From Pseudomonas sp. Root562 (lineage in GTDB: Bacteria > Pseudomonadota > Gammaproteobacteria > Pseudomonadales > Pseudomonadaceae), in contig NZ_LMGK01000004.1 in the NCBI RefSeq assembly GCF_001427125.1, positions 241,901 to 305,900 on the forward strand: a DNA stretch of 64,000 nt, written 5' to 3'. A program made the position numbers and the translations under genes. How positions within the stretch are numbered: position 1 is the first letter of the stretch; the number at the start of each line of letters is the position of its first letter. The notes beneath the pieces were generated by a model. It did not search any database, was not told where the DNA came from, and worked only from the letters and a program-made list of their open reading frames with translations. This document shows, one piece after another, positions 17,234 through 28,331 of the stretch.

Positions 17234-19477
17234 TCACGGCGTACGGTTACGCCGGGTTTCGATGATGTTCGGCAATTGGGAAATCCGCCCCAGCAACCGC
17301 CCCAATGCATCCAGCCCCGGAATCTCGATGGTCAGGGACATCAGCGCCGTGTTGTCCTCCTTGTTCGAACGGGTGTTGACCGCCAGCACGTTGATCCGCT
17401 CATTGAGCAATACCTGCGAAACGTCACGCAGCAAACCGGAACGGTCGTAGGCCCGAATGACAATATCGACGGGATACGTGAGTACCGGCACCGGCCCCCA
17501 GCTGACCTGGATGATCCGCTCTGGCTCGCGTCCGCCCAATTGCAACACCGATGCGCAGTCCTGGCGGTGAATGCTGACGCCACGGCCCTGGGTGATGTAA
17601 CCGACGATTGCGTCCCCTGGCAGCGGCTGGCAGCAGCCGGCCATCTGGGTCATCAGGTTGCCGACGCCCTGGATCTGAATGTCGCCGCGCTTGCCCGGCT
17701 TGTAACCGGTCGCCTTGCGCGGGATGAGTTCCAACTGTTCGTTGCCGCGTTCCGGCTCGACCAATTGCTGCGCCAGGTTGACCAACTGCGCCAGGCGCAA
17801 ATCACCGGCACCAAGCGCGGCAAACAGGTCTTCGGCGGTTTTCATGTTGGCCTTCTCGGCCAGCTTGTCGAAGTCCACCGCCGGCAGACCGAGGCGATTG
17901 AGCTCGCGCTCAAGCAGGGTTTTACCGGCCGCGACGTTCTGGTCGCGGGCCTGCAGCTTGAACCAGTGAACGATCTTCGCCCGCGCCCGCGAGGTGGTGA
18001 CGTAACCCAGGTTCGGGTTGAGCCAGTCACGACTCGGGGTGCCATGCTTGCTGGTGATGATCTCGACCTGCTCACCCGTTTGCAGGCTGTAGTTGAGCGG
18101 CACGATGCGCCCGTTGATCTTGGCGCCACGGCAGTTGTGACCGATTTCGGTGTGCACGCGGTAGGCAAAGTCCAGTGGCGTCGCGCCCTTCGGCAGGTCG
18201 ATGGCGTGACCGTCCGGGGTGAAGATATAGACCCGGTCAGGCTCGATATCGACCCGCAACTGTTCCGCCAGGCCACCGATGTCACCGAGTTCCTCGTGCC
18301 ATTCGAGCACCTGCCGCAACCAGGAAATTTTCTCTTCGTAGTGATTGGAACCGGATTTGACGTCGGTGCCCTTGTACTTCCAGTGTGCGCAAACCCCCAG
18401 CTCGGCTTCTTCGTGCATGGCGTGGGTGCGGATCTGCACTTCCAGCACCTTGCCCTCCGGACCGATCACAGCAGTGTGCAGCGAGCGGTAGCCGTTTTCC
18501 TTGGGGTTGGCGATGTAGTCGTCAAACTCTTTGGGAATGTGCCGCCACAGGGTGTGGACGATGCCGAGCGCGGTGTAGCAATCGCGCATTTCCGGCACCA
18601 GCACACGCACGGCGCGAACGTCGTAGATCTGGCTGAACTCCAGACCTTTGCGCTGCATTTTGCGCCAGATCGAGTAGATGTGTTTGGCCCGGCCGCTGAT
18701 GTCTGCATCGACGCCGGTGGCCTGCAATTCGTTTTTCAGCTGGCTCATCACCTCGCTGATGAAACGCTCGCGATCGAGTCGCCGTTCATGCAGCAATTTG
18801 GCGATCTGTTTGTACTGATCGGGCTCAAGGTAGCGGAAGGACAAGTCCTCCAACTCCCATTTGATATGACCGATCCCCAGACGATGGGCGAGCGGCGCGT
18901 AGATGTCGAAGACTTCACGGGCCACGCGGTTGCGCTTTTCGTCGTCGGCGGTTTTCACCGCACGAATCGCGCAGGTGCGCTCGGCCAGCTTGATCAAGGC
19001 GACACGCACGTCGTCGACCATCGCCACCAGCATCTTGCGCAGGTTTTCGACCTGGCCCTGAGTGCCCATCACCATGGATTTACGCGGGCTCAGACTGTCG
19101 CTGATAGCCGCCATGCGCTGCACGCCGTCGATGAGTTTGGCGACCACCGGGCCAAAGCGCTGGCTGACCGCCGGCAACGGGATCTGACCTTCGCGCACGC
19201 CTCGGTACAGGACCGCAGCGACCAGCGAATCCTGATCGAGTTTGAGGTCGGCGAGAATTTCGGCGATTTCAAGGCCGGTACGGAAACTCGAGTTGCCTTC
19301 CGACCATAAATTCTTGGCCGCATTGGCCTGCTGCTCAGACTCGCGAGCGAACTCGCAAGCCTCTTTCAAGGCTTCGCGATCCAGCGCCAGATCGACACTG
19401 ACCGCATGATCGAGCCAAGCCTCGAGATTGATACTGCCGTCGGTGTTGATCGGCTGGTGTGCTCTCACCTGTACCAT
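17234..19477 (-). CDS. relA: GTP pyrophosphokinase RelA
   Basis: A 747-residue ribosome-associated (p)ppGpp synthetase. The N-terminal HD-like domain lacks an intact HD motif, as in hydrolysis-dead RelA. The synthetase domain contains DDYIANPKENGYRSLHTAV. A TGS domain follows (DRVYIFTPDGHAIDLPKGATPLDFAYRVH), then a conserved-cysteine region (QMAGCCQPLPGD, HRQDCASV) and a C-terminal ACT domain. Length and architecture are normal. It makes ppGpp when uncharged tRNA enters the ribosome. Confidence 0.97.
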   Translation of the reverse strand: MVQVRAHQPINTDGSINLEAWLDHAVSVDLALDREALKEACEFARESEQQANAAKNLWSEGNSSFRTGLEIAEILADLKLDQDSLVAAVLYRGVREGQIPLPAVSQRFGPVVAKLIDGVQRMAAISDSLSPRKSMVMGTQGQVENLRKMLVAMVDDVRVALIKLAERTCAIRAVKTADDEKRNRVAREVFDIYAPLAHRLGIGHIKWELEDLSFRYLEPDQYKQIAKLLHERRLDRERFISEVMSQLKNELQATGVDADISGRAKHIYSIWRKMQRKGLEFSQIYDVRAVRVLVPEMRDCYTALGIVHTLWRHIPKEFDDYIANPKENGYRSLHTAVIGPEGKVLEVQIRTHAMHEEAELGVCAHWKYKGTDVKSGSNHYEEKISWLRQVLEWHEELGDIGGLAEQLRVDIEPDRVYIFTPDGHAIDLPKGATPLDFAYRVHTEIGHNCRGAKINGRIVPLNYSLQTGEQVEIITSKHGTPSRDWLNPNLGYVTTSRARAKIVHWFKLQARDQNVAAGKTLLERELNRLGLPAVDFDKLAEKANMKTAEDLFAALGAGDLRLAQLVNLAQQLVEPERGNEQLELIPRKATGYKPGKRGDIQIQGVGNLMTQMAGCCQPLPGDAIVGYITQGRGVSIHRQDCASVLQLGGREPERIIQVSWGPVPVLTYPVDIVIRAYDRSGLLRDVSQVLLNERINVLAVNTRSNKEDNTALMSLTIEIPGLDALGRLLGRISQLPNIIETRRNRTP

Positions 19478-19598
19478 CTTGCTTACCTTCCCTACGACGC
19501 AGATTCAATGCGTCAAATCGCTGACCTTCGTTGCCCGTGCGCCCACGTCGGGCTGATGCGCGGTTGCACGGGCGGGCCAGTCGGACCAGACGAGCATC

Positions 19599-20951
19599 CT
19601 AGCTCGCTTCAAATAACGCCATGGCCTCGACATGTGCCGTCTGAGGAAACATATCGAGAATCCCGGCACGTTTTAACCGGTAGCCCTGCTTGATCAATTC
19701 GACCGTGTCGCGCGCCAGAGTTGCCGGATTGCACGACACATATACCAACCGTTCGGCACCCAGCGTCCTGAGCTTGCGCACAACCTCGAAAGCACCGTCA
19801 CGCGGTGGGTCCAAGAGTACCGCACAAAAGCCTTCCCGCGCCCATTCGGCATCGGTCAACGGCTGGGATAAATCGGCCTGAAAAAACTTCGCGTTATGCA
19901 GATTATTGCTAGCCGCGTTTGCCGCCGCCCGATCAACCATCGTCTGCACGCCCTCCACCGCCACCACTTCGCGAGTGGCCTTGGCCAGCGGCAAGGCAAA
20001 ATTGCCGAGACCGCAGAACAGATCGAGAACCCGCTCATCCGTCGCAGGTTTCAGCCAGTCCAGCGCCTGGGCAACCATCGCTTCGTTGACGCCGGCGTTG
20101 ACCTGAATGAAATCCCCTGGACGATAAGCCAACTCCAGATCCCACTGCTCAAGACGATAGCCCAGCGACTGACCGGCCTCGACCGGTTGCGGCTCGCCGT
20201 CGCCATGCAGCCACAACTGGGCTTCATGGAGCGCACAGAAATCCTTGAGAATGGTCAGGTCGCCTTCGGACAATGGCGCCATGTGTCGCAGCAAAACCGC
20301 CAGTGATGAGCCGCTGAACAACTCCACATGCCCGAGTGCCTGAGGTTTGCTCAAGCGGCGCAACATCGGCGGCAAGCCGGTCATGATCGGCTGCAAGGGT
20401 TGTACCAGCACCGGACATTCATTGATGCCGACAATGTCCTGGCTGCCGGCGGCGCGGAAACCGACTTCGAGCATCTTGGCCTTCATGTCCCATCGCACGG
20501 CTACGCGGGCGCGGCGACGGTAGCCGAACTCTGGACCGCTCAACGGGACAGCCCACTCTTCGGGCTCGACGCCGGCGACCTTGGACAACTGCTCGGCGAG
20601 CATGCGCTGTTTCAGGGCGAGCTGTTCATCATGTGGCAGATGCTGCACGCTGCAACCGCCGCAACGGCCGGCATGGGCGCACGGTGCCGGGCGGCGCAGT
20701 TCGCTGGCCTTGAACACCCGTTCGGCGCGCGCCTCGACCACTTTGCCGTGGGCGCCAAGTACACGCGCTTCGATCTCTTCACCGGCCAATGCGCCGATGA
20801 CGAACCAGGTACGCCCTTCGAAAAACGCGATACCGCGACCGTCATTGGCCAGGCGCTCGATGGTCAGGCGCTGTTTTTTGCCGGTCGGGACTTGCGGGGC
20901 CTTGCTGCCGCCGGTGGGCTGGAAGCGCAGGCCTCTTTCATGTTTGGCCAT
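19599..20951 (-). CDS. rlmD: 23S rRNA (uracil-1939-C5)-methyltransferase
   Basis: A 450-residue SAM-dependent RNA methyltransferase. An N-terminal TRAM domain is followed by the iron-sulfur cysteines in [15 protein letters not shown], the SAM-binding motif [16 protein letters not shown], and the catalytic cysteine region [15 protein letters not shown] near the end. The ATG shares one base with the cysM stop (TGATG), so the two are translationally coupled. In P. aeruginosa the order cysM-rlmD-relA is the same. Confidence 0.95.
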   Translation of the reverse strand: MAKHERGLRFQPTGGSKAPQVPTGKKQRLTIERLANDGRGIAFFEGRTWFVIGALAGEEIEARVLGAHGKVVEARAERVFKASELRRPAPCAHAGRCGGCSVQHLPHDEQLALKQRMLAEQLSKVAGVEPEEWAVPLSGPEFGYRRRARVAVRWDMKAKMLEVGFRAAGSQDIVGINECPVLVQPLQPIMTGLPPMLRRLSKPQALGHVELFSGSSLAVLLRHMAPLSEGDLTILKDFCALHEAQLWLHGDGEPQPVEAGQSLGYRLEQWDLELAYRPGDFIQVNAGVNEAMVAQALDWLKPATDERVLDLFCGLGNFALPLAKATREVVAVEGVQTMVDRAAANAASNNLHNAKFFQADLSQPLTDAEWAREGFCAVLLDPPRDGAFEVVRKLRTLGAERLVYVSCNPATLARDTVELIKQGYRLKRAGILDMFPQTAHVEAMALFEAS

Positions 20952-21853
20952 CAGTTGGGCGCGTCGAAAATGCCGGTCGACAGGTAACGGTCGCCACGGT
21001 CGCAGATGATCGCGACGATCACCGCGTTTTCAACTTCTTTGGACAGACGCAGCATCGCTGCCACTGCGCCGCCCGAGGACACGCCGCAGAAGATGCCTTC
21101 TTCACGGGCCAGTCGACGGGTCACGTCTTCGGCTTCGCTTTGCGCCATGTCGACGATCCGGTCCACGCGATCGGCCTGATAGATCTTCGGCAGGTATTCC
21201 TGGGGCCAGCGACGGATACCCGGAATCGCCGAGCCTTCCATCGGTTGCAGGCCGATGATCTGCACGGCGTCGCTCTGTTCTTTCAGGTACCGCGAAACCC
21301 CCATGATGGTGCCGGTGGTGCCCATGGAGCTGACGAAATGGGTGATGGTGCCCTGGGTCTGACGCCAGATTTCCGGGCCAGTGGTGGTGTAATGCGCCTC
21401 AGGGTTGTCGCCATTGGCGAACTGATCCAGCACTTTGCCACGGCCTTCGGCCTCCATGCGCTGGGCGAGGTCGCGGGCACCTTCCATGCCTTCTTCCTGG
21501 CTGACCAGAATCAACTCGGCGCCATAAGCGGTCATGGCAGCCTTGCGTTCAGCGCTGGAGTTGTCCGGCATGATCAGGATCATCTTGTAACCCTTGATCG
21601 CGGCGGCCATGGCCAACGCAATACCGGTGTTACCCGAAGTCGCTTCGATCAGCGTATCGCCGGCATGGATCTGCCCACGCAATTCGGCGCGGGTGATCAT
21701 CGACAGCGCCGGACGGTCCTTGACCGAACCCGCCGGGTTATTCCCTTCAAGCTTGAGCAAAAGGGTGTTGCTGGTGGCGCCAGGCAGGCGCTGCAAACGA
21801 ACCAGCGGAGTGTTGCCGACGCAATCGGCGATGGTTGGGTACTGCAAGGTCAT
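20951..21853 (-). CDS. cysM: cysteine synthase B
   Basis: A 300-residue PLP enzyme that makes cysteine (or S-sulfocysteine) from O-acetylserine. The PLP lysine is Lys45 in [11 protein letters not shown]; the phosphate loop [11 protein letters not shown] and the [15 protein letters not shown] segment are present. The start at 21853 gives the usual CysM N-terminus; the reading from 21919 adds 22 unrelated residues. It is the first gene of the cysM-rlmD pair. Confidence 0.95.
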   Translation of the reverse strand: MTLQYPTIADCVGNTPLVRLQRLPGATSNTLLLKLEGNNPAGSVKDRPALSMITRAELRGQIHAGDTLIEATSGNTGIALAMAAAIKGYKMILIMPDNSSAERKAAMTAYGAELILVSQEEGMEGARDLAQRMEAEGRGKVLDQFANGDNPEAHYTTTGPEIWRQTQGTITHFVSSMGTTGTIMGVSRYLKEQSDAVQIIGLQPMEGSAIPGIRRWPQEYLPKIYQADRVDRIVDMAQSEAEDVTRRLAREEGIFCGVSSGGAVAAMLRLSKEVENAVIVAIICDRGDRYLSTGIFDAPN

Positions 21854-21960
21854 GGCGTATTCGCAATCCAGACTGCGGGGGCGCCTATCATACCGGCAAA
21901 CGTTCGAAGGCCATATCACGCAAAGTGTGGTGCTTATGGCTAACAGGAATAAGCCCTGGC

Positions 21961-22983
21961 TCAGTCCTCATCCGCTTGCCCGACATTCAATGCGTAGAAC
22001 TCGTGCAGCTTGGCTTGCAACAGCAGTTTGTCCGGCAGTTGTACCTGATACTCAGCGATAAGCGCAGGCGACAGGCTGCGGTTGAGCGCATATTCAACCA
22101 CCTCGTCTTCCTTGCTGGCACAAAGCAGGACTCCAATGGCAGGGTTCTCATGAGGCTTTCGTTCGTCGCGGTCCAGTGCTTCCAGGTAGAAGTTCAGCTT
22201 GCCCAGATACTCCGGCTCAAAACGACCGACCTTGAGTTCAATGGCTACCAGGCAGTTAAGTCCCCGGTGGAAGAACAAGAGGTCCAGGGCGAAATCCCGC
22301 CCGCCAACTTGCAGCGGGTATTGGGAGCCGACAAAACAGAAATCACGGCCCAGTTCGATCAGGAACTCCTTGAGACGCGCCAGCAGCCCCTGATGCAAAT
22401 CGGTCTCGGCATGGGCGCCGGGCAGGTCGAGAAATTCGAGCATGTAGGCGTCACGGAAAATCTCCAGCGCCGAGGGGTGGGTTTGTTTCAGTGCTGTTGA
22501 GATTTTTGCCGGCTGAGTAACACTGCGCTCAAATAATGCTGCCTTGAACTGGCGCTCCAGTTCCCGCTTCGACCACTTCTCCTGAATCGCCATGCGCAGG
22601 TAGAACTCGCGTTCTTCAGGGCGTTTGCTTTGGCCAAAGATCATCACGTTATGCGACCAGGATAATTGTCGCACCAGTGGCGCGACTTTCTCTTCAGCGT
22701 GGTAAATCTCATAGAATTGGCGCATGCGAAACAGATTGGACCGGGTAAACCCGCGCAACCCCGGTTGCGTCCTTGCCAGATGCTCAGCCAATTGACCGAC
22801 CACGGAATCGCCCCACTCGGCCCGTTCCAGCTTGCGACTGATATGAGCACCGACCTGCCAGTACAACTCGATCAGTTGCGTATTGACCGCTCGAATGGCC
22901 TGCTGTCTGGCACCGTGGATCAGCGCGAGCACTTCGCTGAAACGATCATCTGATGTGCCGCTGGTTACGTCCGGTGCAGTCAT
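21961..22983 (-). CDS. YhcG-family PDDEXK nuclease (DUF1016)
   Basis: A 340-residue two-domain protein. The N-terminal helical domain (about 1-150) has the YhcG signature LYWQVGAHISRKL...GFTRSNLFRMRQFY...LSWSHN. The C-terminal nuclease domain has FALDLLFFHRGLNCLVAIELKVGRF, with the Asp and Glu-x-Lys of a PDDEXK site, followed by NFYLEALDR. The family occurs sporadically and is often linked to mobile or defence loci, but no partner defence gene is present here. It lies between cysM and the PirS-like kinase gene; both flanks are otherwise conserved core, so it is probably an insertion. Confidence 0.9.
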   Translation of the reverse strand: MTAPDVTSGTSDDRFSEVLALIHGARQQAIRAVNTQLIELYWQVGAHISRKLERAEWGDSVVGQLAEHLARTQPGLRGFTRSNLFRMRQFYEIYHAEEKVAPLVRQLSWSHNVMIFGQSKRPEEREFYLRMAIQEKWSKRELERQFKAALFERSVTQPAKISTALKQTHPSALEIFRDAYMLEFLDLPGAHAETDLHQGLLARLKEFLIELGRDFCFVGSQYPLQVGGRDFALDLLFFHRGLNCLVAIELKVGRFEPEYLGKLNFYLEALDRDERKPHENPAIGVLLCASKEDEVVEYALNRSLSPALIAEYQVQLPDKLLLQAKLHEFYALNVGQADED

Positions 22984-23137
22984 GTTCTGTTCCTTGAGGT
23001 TGATTGAAGGCCAGAGCTTAATCGGTCAAGGAAGTATGAAAATGCCGCTGATACCCTTTCGGAAATGTCGTTCAACAATGCCGGAACGCTCCGGCGTGAG
23101 CAGATGTTGAGGGCTTGGCTGACCTTGCAGCTCGCAC

Positions 23138-24553
23138 TTACTGGGTTTGAAGGGACGCCAGTGCAGGCGCAGTCTTGCTGGCGCAAGCGCTATCACTGAC
23201 TTGGCTTTCATCCGCGATCAGCCGCATGTTCATCCGCAACCCGCTACCCGTATTCTCGGCCCACAGCTGCCCGCCCTGTCGCTGCACCGCATTCCTCGCG
23301 ATGCTAAGGCCCAGACCAAACCCGCCGTCCCCGGGCCGCGAGCCATCGAGGCGGGTGAAAGGCAGGAAGATCCGTTCCAGATCTGCTTGCGCCACGCCGC
23401 CACCCTGGTCCTCCAGCCACAGATGCCAGTACTCGCCGTCACGCCGGCCACCAAGGAGGACGATGCCGCCCTTGGGTGAATGACGAATAGCATTGCGCAA
23501 CATGTTTTCCAGCGCTTGGGCCAACGTATCGAGATGGCCGCGAACCCAGCAGGAAGCGTCCACCGAACACAGCAACTGCCCGTTCGGCCAGCAGCTTTCA
23601 TAGCAGGCGTTTTCGGTGAGCATTTCCCACAATGCCTGGACCTGGATCGCTTCATCAGGCAATCGGGTGCGTTCGGTGTCGAGCCAGGCCAGTTGCAGCG
23701 TGTCTTCCACCAATCGCTGCATGCCGTCGACTTCACGACCAATACGTTCGCGTAACGACTCCAGGCCCTGCTCGCTTTCACTGGCTACCCGCAGGCGACT
23801 CAGTGGTGTGCGCAATTCGTGGGACAGGTCGCGCAGCAATTGCTGTTGCAACGCAACCGTGCTTTGCAGACGTTCGGACATATGATCGAACGCTCTGCCC
23901 AGTTCACCCAGCTCATCGGTACGATTGGTCGTGCGGCTCGACAGCCGCACACTCAATTGGTCGGCCCGCCAGGCATTGGCCTGAGCACGCAAGTGATTGA
24001 GTGGTACCACCAACAGGCGATACAGCCCGACGCATAACAGCAATGTGAACAAGCCCGGAATCACACCGTTGGTGATCACCCGCCAGAACACCCGATATTG
24101 TCCCGGCAGAAAGCGTTCGGGCAACTCGATTACCAGGCTCCCGGTGGACGGGTCGCCAGGGAACGGTACCCGCATCCACGGCCGGCCTTTTTTGTGGATC
24201 GGCCAATCCAATCCGCGCAGGAAGGTCAGGCGCTCGATTTCCTTGTCCGAAAGTGACTGGTTGCTCAAAGACTGCAAATCACCGCCGATGACACCGACCC
24301 AGCCTTTTTCCCGCTGATGCATCGCCTGCAACCAGTCATCGATGCCGGCGTTCTGGCGCAACTGCCAGGCTTGTTCGGCTTCGGCGGCGTAGTGCGTCAG
24401 GGTTCTGCGGGCATCATCGGAGAGGAACTGATTGCGCTGTTCCATATAACGACCCCAGGACCAGCTCAACCAGATCATCAGCAAACAGAATGCGACCAGC
24501 AAACAGGCAAGCTTCCAGAATAGCGAGTGCCGGCCCGGCACATTACATTTCAT
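23138..24553 (-). CDS. sensor histidine kinase, PirS-like
   Basis: A 471-residue membrane kinase. Spans lie at about residues 12-30 and 165-185 around a periplasmic sensor. HAMP, the H-box LRDLSHELRTPLSRL, N-box MLRNAIRHSP and G-boxes EDQGGGV and GFGLGLSIA follow. The gene overlaps the end of the response-regulator gene, so the pair is coupled. Its location next to gacS matches PirS of P. aeruginosa, which with PirR induces the enterobactin receptor PirA; here no receptor gene follows. The ATG at 24553 is chosen; a GTG one codon earlier is possible. Confidence 0.85.
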   Translation of the reverse strand: MKCNVPGRHSLFWKLACLLVAFCLLMIWLSWSWGRYMEQRNQFLSDDARRTLTHYAAEAEQAWQLRQNAGIDDWLQAMHQREKGWVGVIGGDLQSLSNQSLSDKEIERLTFLRGLDWPIHKKGRPWMRVPFPGDPSTGSLVIELPERFLPGQYRVFWRVITNGVIPGLFTLLLCVGLYRLLVVPLNHLRAQANAWRADQLSVRLSSRTTNRTDELGELGRAFDHMSERLQSTVALQQQLLRDLSHELRTPLSRLRVASESEQGLESLRERIGREVDGMQRLVEDTLQLAWLDTERTRLPDEAIQVQALWEMLTENACYESCWPNGQLLCSVDASCWVRGHLDTLAQALENMLRNAIRHSPKGGIVLLGGRRDGEYWHLWLEDQGGGVAQADLERIFLPFTRLDGSRPGDGGFGLGLSIARNAVQRQGGQLWAENTGSGLRMNMRLIADESQVSDSACASKTAPALASLQTQ

Positions 24554-25262
24554 CACTGGCGCTCAGAATGTAGCCCTTGCCCCAGACCGTCCGCACTTCG
24601 CGTTCGGTATAGCCGATGGCCTTGAGCTTGCGGCGGATCTGGCTGATGTGCATGTCCAGACTGCGGTCATGGGCAGAGTAACCGCGTTGCAGGACATGTT
24701 GATAAAGGAAGGCTTTGCTCAACACTTCATCGTCATTGCGATTCAGGGTTTCCAGCAAGCGGTATTCGCTGCGGGTCAGGCCGGCGGCTCGCTCGCCGTA
24801 AAAAACCTCGGACTGTTCATCGTCGAAATGCAAGCTGTCCCGCGGCGGCGCAATCGCTGCCGGCGTCGGCCGACGGTCGAGGGCGACGCGGCGCAGGATC
24901 GCTTCGATGCGTACCCGCAACTCGACCATGCTGAACGGCTTGGTCAGGTAATCATCAGCCCCCAGGCTAAAGCCACTGATGCGATCCGCTTCGGCCCCCA
25001 GCGCCGACATCAGCAACACCGGGGTGGAGTGACTCTGGCGCAATTGCGTCAGCACTGACAACCCGTCCAGTCCGGGCAACAGAATGTCCATCAACACCAC
25101 GTCGAAGGCTTGCTCGCGGGCAGCGGCGAGGCCTTCCTGGCCGTTCTGGCACCAGGTCACCTGAAAGCCGCTGCGGCCCAGATGCTCATGGACATAAGCA
25201 CCGAGCACGAGATCGTCTTCGATGGAAAGGATGCGCGGATGACCAGAGGCGATGGGAGTCAT
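24543..25262 (-). CDS. OmpR-family response regulator, PirR-like
   Basis: A 239-residue regulator with a receiver domain (acidic residues in SIEDD, phosphoacceptor Asp59 in VLMDILLPG, Lys in LTKPF) and a C-terminal winged helix (LTRSEYRLLETLNRN...DMHISQIRRKLKAIG...VRTVWGKGYIL). The ATG at 25262 is preferred to a TTG four codons upstream. It is transcribed divergently from gacS and lies just ahead of the kinase gene. The likely target in P. aeruginosa would be pirA, which is missing from this locus. Confidence 0.86.
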   Translation of the reverse strand: MTPIASGHPRILSIEDDLVLGAYVHEHLGRSGFQVTWCQNGQEGLAAAREQAFDVVLMDILLPGLDGLSVLTQLRQSHSTPVLLMSALGAEADRISGFSLGADDYLTKPFSMVELRVRIEAILRRVALDRRPTPAAIAPPRDSLHFDDEQSEVFYGERAAGLTRSEYRLLETLNRNDDEVLSKAFLYQHVLQRGYSAHDRSLDMHISQIRRKLKAIGYTEREVRTVWGKGYILSASDEM

Positions 25263-25478
25263 GAGTATCTGCAAATAATTCTCAGTTGATAATTATTGAA
25301 GATTGCTTCGCCTGAGGCAACCCGACACTTTGCGCAACCGTTGAAAAGGCCCGAACTGGCCGACGAACGACGACATCAATTTTACGAAGATTGCCCGCCA
25401 GCAAATCGCTACACTGCGCAGGTGGTGCATGCCACACGCGAGTGCAGGACTATCGATAGCTGGATGCAGGAGAGATGC

Positions 25479-28232
25479 GTGCTCAAGAAACTGGGAATCA
25501 AAGGCCGCGTGCTGTTGCTGACTCTATTGCCGACCAGCCTCATGGCGCTGGTCCTGGGTGGTTATTTCACCTGGATGCAGCAATCGGACTTGCAAACCCA
25601 ACTCATGCAACGTGGCGAAATGATCGCCGAGCAACTGGCGCCGCTGGTAGCGCCGGCCATGGGCCATAAAAACAACGAGCTGCTCGAACGCATCGCTACG
25701 CAATCCCTCGAGCAGCCGGACGTGCGTGCCGTAACTTTCCTCGCACCTGACCGCACGTTACTGGCCCATGCGGGACCGACCATGCTCAACCAGGCGCCGC
25801 TGGGCGATGGTTCGCAAATGTTGCGGCGCAGTGGCAGCGATGCGACGCGTTATCTGCTGCCGGTGTTCGGCAAGCATCGTAATCTGGCAGGCGATGTGAT
25901 ACCCGATGAGGCCGATCGCCTGTTGGGCTGGGTCGAGCTCGAACTGTCGCACAATGGCATGTTGCTGCGCGGTTACCGCAGCCTGTTCGCCAGCCTGATG
26001 ATGATCGCCGCCGGCCTGGGTGGCGCGGCGTTGCTTGCCTTGCGCATGGGCCGCACCATCAACCGGCCGCTGACCCAGATCAAGCAGGCCGTAGCCCAAC
26101 TCAAGGACGGTCATCTGGAAACCCGGCTGCCACCCCTTGGCAGTCATGAACTGGACGAACTGGCATCGGGCATCAACCGCATGGCTGGCACCCTGCAAAA
26201 TGCCCAGGAAGAATTGCAGCACAGCATCGACCAGGCCACCGAAGATGTTCGCCAGAACCTCGAAACCATCGAGATCCAGAACATCGAACTCGACCTGGCG
26301 CGCAAGGAGGCACTGGAGGCGAGCCGGATCAAATCCGAATTCCTGGCCAACATGAGCCACGAAATCCGCACGCCGCTCAACGGTATTCTCGGTTTTACCC
26401 ATTTGCTGCAGAAAAGCGAGTTGACCCCGCGCCAGCTCGATTATCTGGGCACCATCGAAAAGTCCGCCGACAGCCTGTTGGGGATCATCAACGAGATCCT
26501 CGACTTTTCGAAAATCGAGGCCGGCAAACTGGTGCTCGACCATATTCCGTTCAACTTGCGCGATCTGCTGCAGGACACCCTGACCATCCTTGCCCCCGCT
26601 GCCCACGCCAAACAACTTGAGCTGGTGAGCCTGGTGTATCGCGACACGCCTTTGTCGCTGGTCGGCGACCCGCTGCGGCTCAAGCAGATCCTCACCAACC
26701 TGGTCAGCAACGCCATCAAGTTCACCCGCGAAGGCACCATCGTCGCCCGGGCCATGCTCGAAGAAGAACACGATGACAGTGTGCAACTGCGCATCAGTAT
26801 TCAGGACACTGGCATCGGCCTGTCGAGCCAGGACGTACGCGCGCTGTTCCAGGCTTTCAGTCAGGCCGATAACTCACTGTCCCGGCAACCGGGCGGCACG
26901 GGGCTGGGGCTGGTGATTTCCAAGCGACTGATCGAACAAATGGGCGGCGAGATCGGTGTAGACAGTACACCGGGCGAAGGTTCGGAGTTCTGGATCAGCC
27001 TGAGCCTGCCCAAAACCCGCGACGATGCCGAAGACCTGCCCGGCCCGCCGCTGTCGGGTCGTCGTGTGGCGGTGCTGGAAAACCATGACCTGGCCCGTCA
27101 GGCGCTGCAGCATCAACTGGAAGATTGCGGTCTCGCGGTCACGCCGTTCAACACGCTGGAAAGCTTGACCAATGGCGTGACTGGCGTCCATCAGACCGAT
27201 CAGGCCATCGACCTGGCGGTGCTGGGCGTCACCAGCAATGACATGCCGCCCGAGCGCCTTAATCAATACATCTGGGACCTCGAACACCTTGGTTGCAAAG
27301 TGCTGGTGCTCTGCCCGACCACGGAGCAGACGCTGTTCCACCTCTCGGTGCCCAACCCTCACAGCCAGCTCCAGGCCAAACCGGCCTGCACCCGCAAGTT
27401 ACGACGCGCACTGTCCGACCTGGTCAACCCGCGCCAGATTCGCAGCGAACCCGGCGAACCGGTTTCCAGTCGCGCGCCTAAAGTGCTGTGCGTTGACGAC
27501 AACCCGGCCAATCTGCTGCTGGTGCAGACGTTGCTCGAAGACATGGGCGCCAAGGTGCTCGCCGTGGAAAGCGGCTACGCAGCCGTCAAAGCGGTGCAAA
27601 ACGAGACCTTCGACCTGGTGCTGATGGACGTGCAGATGCCGGGAATGGACGGACGGCAAAGTACCGAGGCGATCCGCCAGTGGGAGAGCGAGCGGCATTG
27701 CACACCGCTGCCGATCGTGGCGCTCACCGCCCATGCCATGGCCAATGAAAAACGCGCCTTGTTGCAAAGCGGCATGGACGACTACCTGACCAAACCGATC
27801 AGTGAGCGGCAACTGGCGCAGGTGGTGCTGAAATGGAGTGGCCTGGCGCTGCGCAACCATAGCCCGGAGCGCGCCAGCGACAGCCACAACGGTGCCTTTG
27901 AGTTGCAAGTGCTCGATCACGAAGAAGGCTTGCGTCTGGCCGCGGGCAAGGCCGATCTGGCGGCAGACATGCTGGCGATGTTGCTGGCGTCGCTGGAAGC
28001 CGACCGTGAAGCGATCCGCCAGGCCCAGGAAAGCCGCGATCACAACGCGCTGATCGAACGTGTCCATCGCCTGCACGGCGCAACCCGTTACTGCGGCGTG
28101 CCGCAACTGCGCGCCGCCTGCCAACGCAGCGAAACCCTGCTCAAGCAACAGGACCCGAAAGCCTACAGCGCCCTCGAAGAACTCGACCGGGCAATCAATC
28201 GCCTGGCCGCCCAGGCGCGCATCAATGCCTGA
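25479..28232 (+). CDS. gacS: hybrid sensor kinase GacS
   Basis: A 917-residue tripartite kinase that phosphorylates GacA and so controls the RsmXYZ small RNAs, secondary metabolism and biofilm switching. Domains in order: membrane span 10-30, periplasmic loop, second span near 168-188, HAMP, HisKA with His294 ([12 protein letters not shown]), HATPase ([24 protein letters not shown]), receiver with Asp717 ([11 protein letters not shown]) and a C-terminal Hpt with His863 ([11 protein letters not shown]). The GTG start at 25479 is preceded by AGGAG and gives the length known for fluorescens GacS; the longer frame from 25296 is not protein-like at its start. No frameshift is seen, although gacS often mutates in culture. 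Confidence 0.97.
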   Translation: MLKKLGIKGRVLLLTLLPTSLMALVLGGYFTWMQQSDLQTQLMQRGEMIAEQLAPLVAPAMGHKNNELLERIATQSLEQPDVRAVTFLAPDRTLLAHAGPTMLNQAPLGDGSQMLRRSGSDATRYLLPVFGKHRNLAGDVIPDEADRLLGWVELELSHNGMLLRGYRSLFASLMMIAAGLGGAALLALRMGRTINRPLTQIKQAVAQLKDGHLETRLPPLGSHELDELASGINRMAGTLQNAQEELQHSIDQATEDVRQNLETIEIQNIELDLARKEALEASRIKSEFLANMSHEIRTPLNGILGFTHLLQKSELTPRQLDYLGTIEKSADSLLGIINEILDFSKIEAGKLVLDHIPFNLRDLLQDTLTILAPAAHAKQLELVSLVYRDTPLSLVGDPLRLKQILTNLVSNAIKFTREGTIVARAMLEEEHDDSVQLRISIQDTGIGLSSQDVRALFQAFSQADNSLSRQPGGTGLGLVISKRLIEQMGGEIGVDSTPGEGSEFWISLSLPKTRDDAEDLPGPPLSGRRVAVLENHDLARQALQHQLEDCGLAVTPFNTLESLTNGVTGVHQTDQAIDLAVLGVTSNDMPPERLNQYIWDLEHLGCKVLVLCPTTEQTLFHLSVPNPHSQLQAKPACTRKLRRALSDLVNPRQIRSEPGEPVSSRAPKVLCVDDNPANLLLVQTLLEDMGAKVLAVESGYAAVKAVQNETFDLVLMDVQMPGMDGRQSTEAIRQWESERHCTPLPIVALTAHAMANEKRALLQSGMDDYLTKPISERQLAQVVLKWSGLALRNHSPERASDSHNGAFELQVLDHEEGLRLAAGKADLAADMLAMLLASLEADREAIRQAQESRDHNALIERVHRLHGATRYCGVPQLRAACQRSETLLKQQDPKAYSALEELDRAINRLAAQARINA

Positions 28233-28266
28233 CCTGGCGCAAAGACGCTGGTAGCGGGAAGGACTA

Positions 28267-28301
28267 ATGTAGGAGCTGCCGCAGGCGACGATCTTTTGAT
28301 C
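28267..28301. repeat. single REP element
   Basis: TGTAGGAGCTGCCGCAGGC followed by GATCTTTTGATC, a third REP class, lies between gacS and ldhA. Confidence 0.7.
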
Positions 28302-28331
28302 TTGAAAACGCTGAGTCTTCAGGGAGAACAC

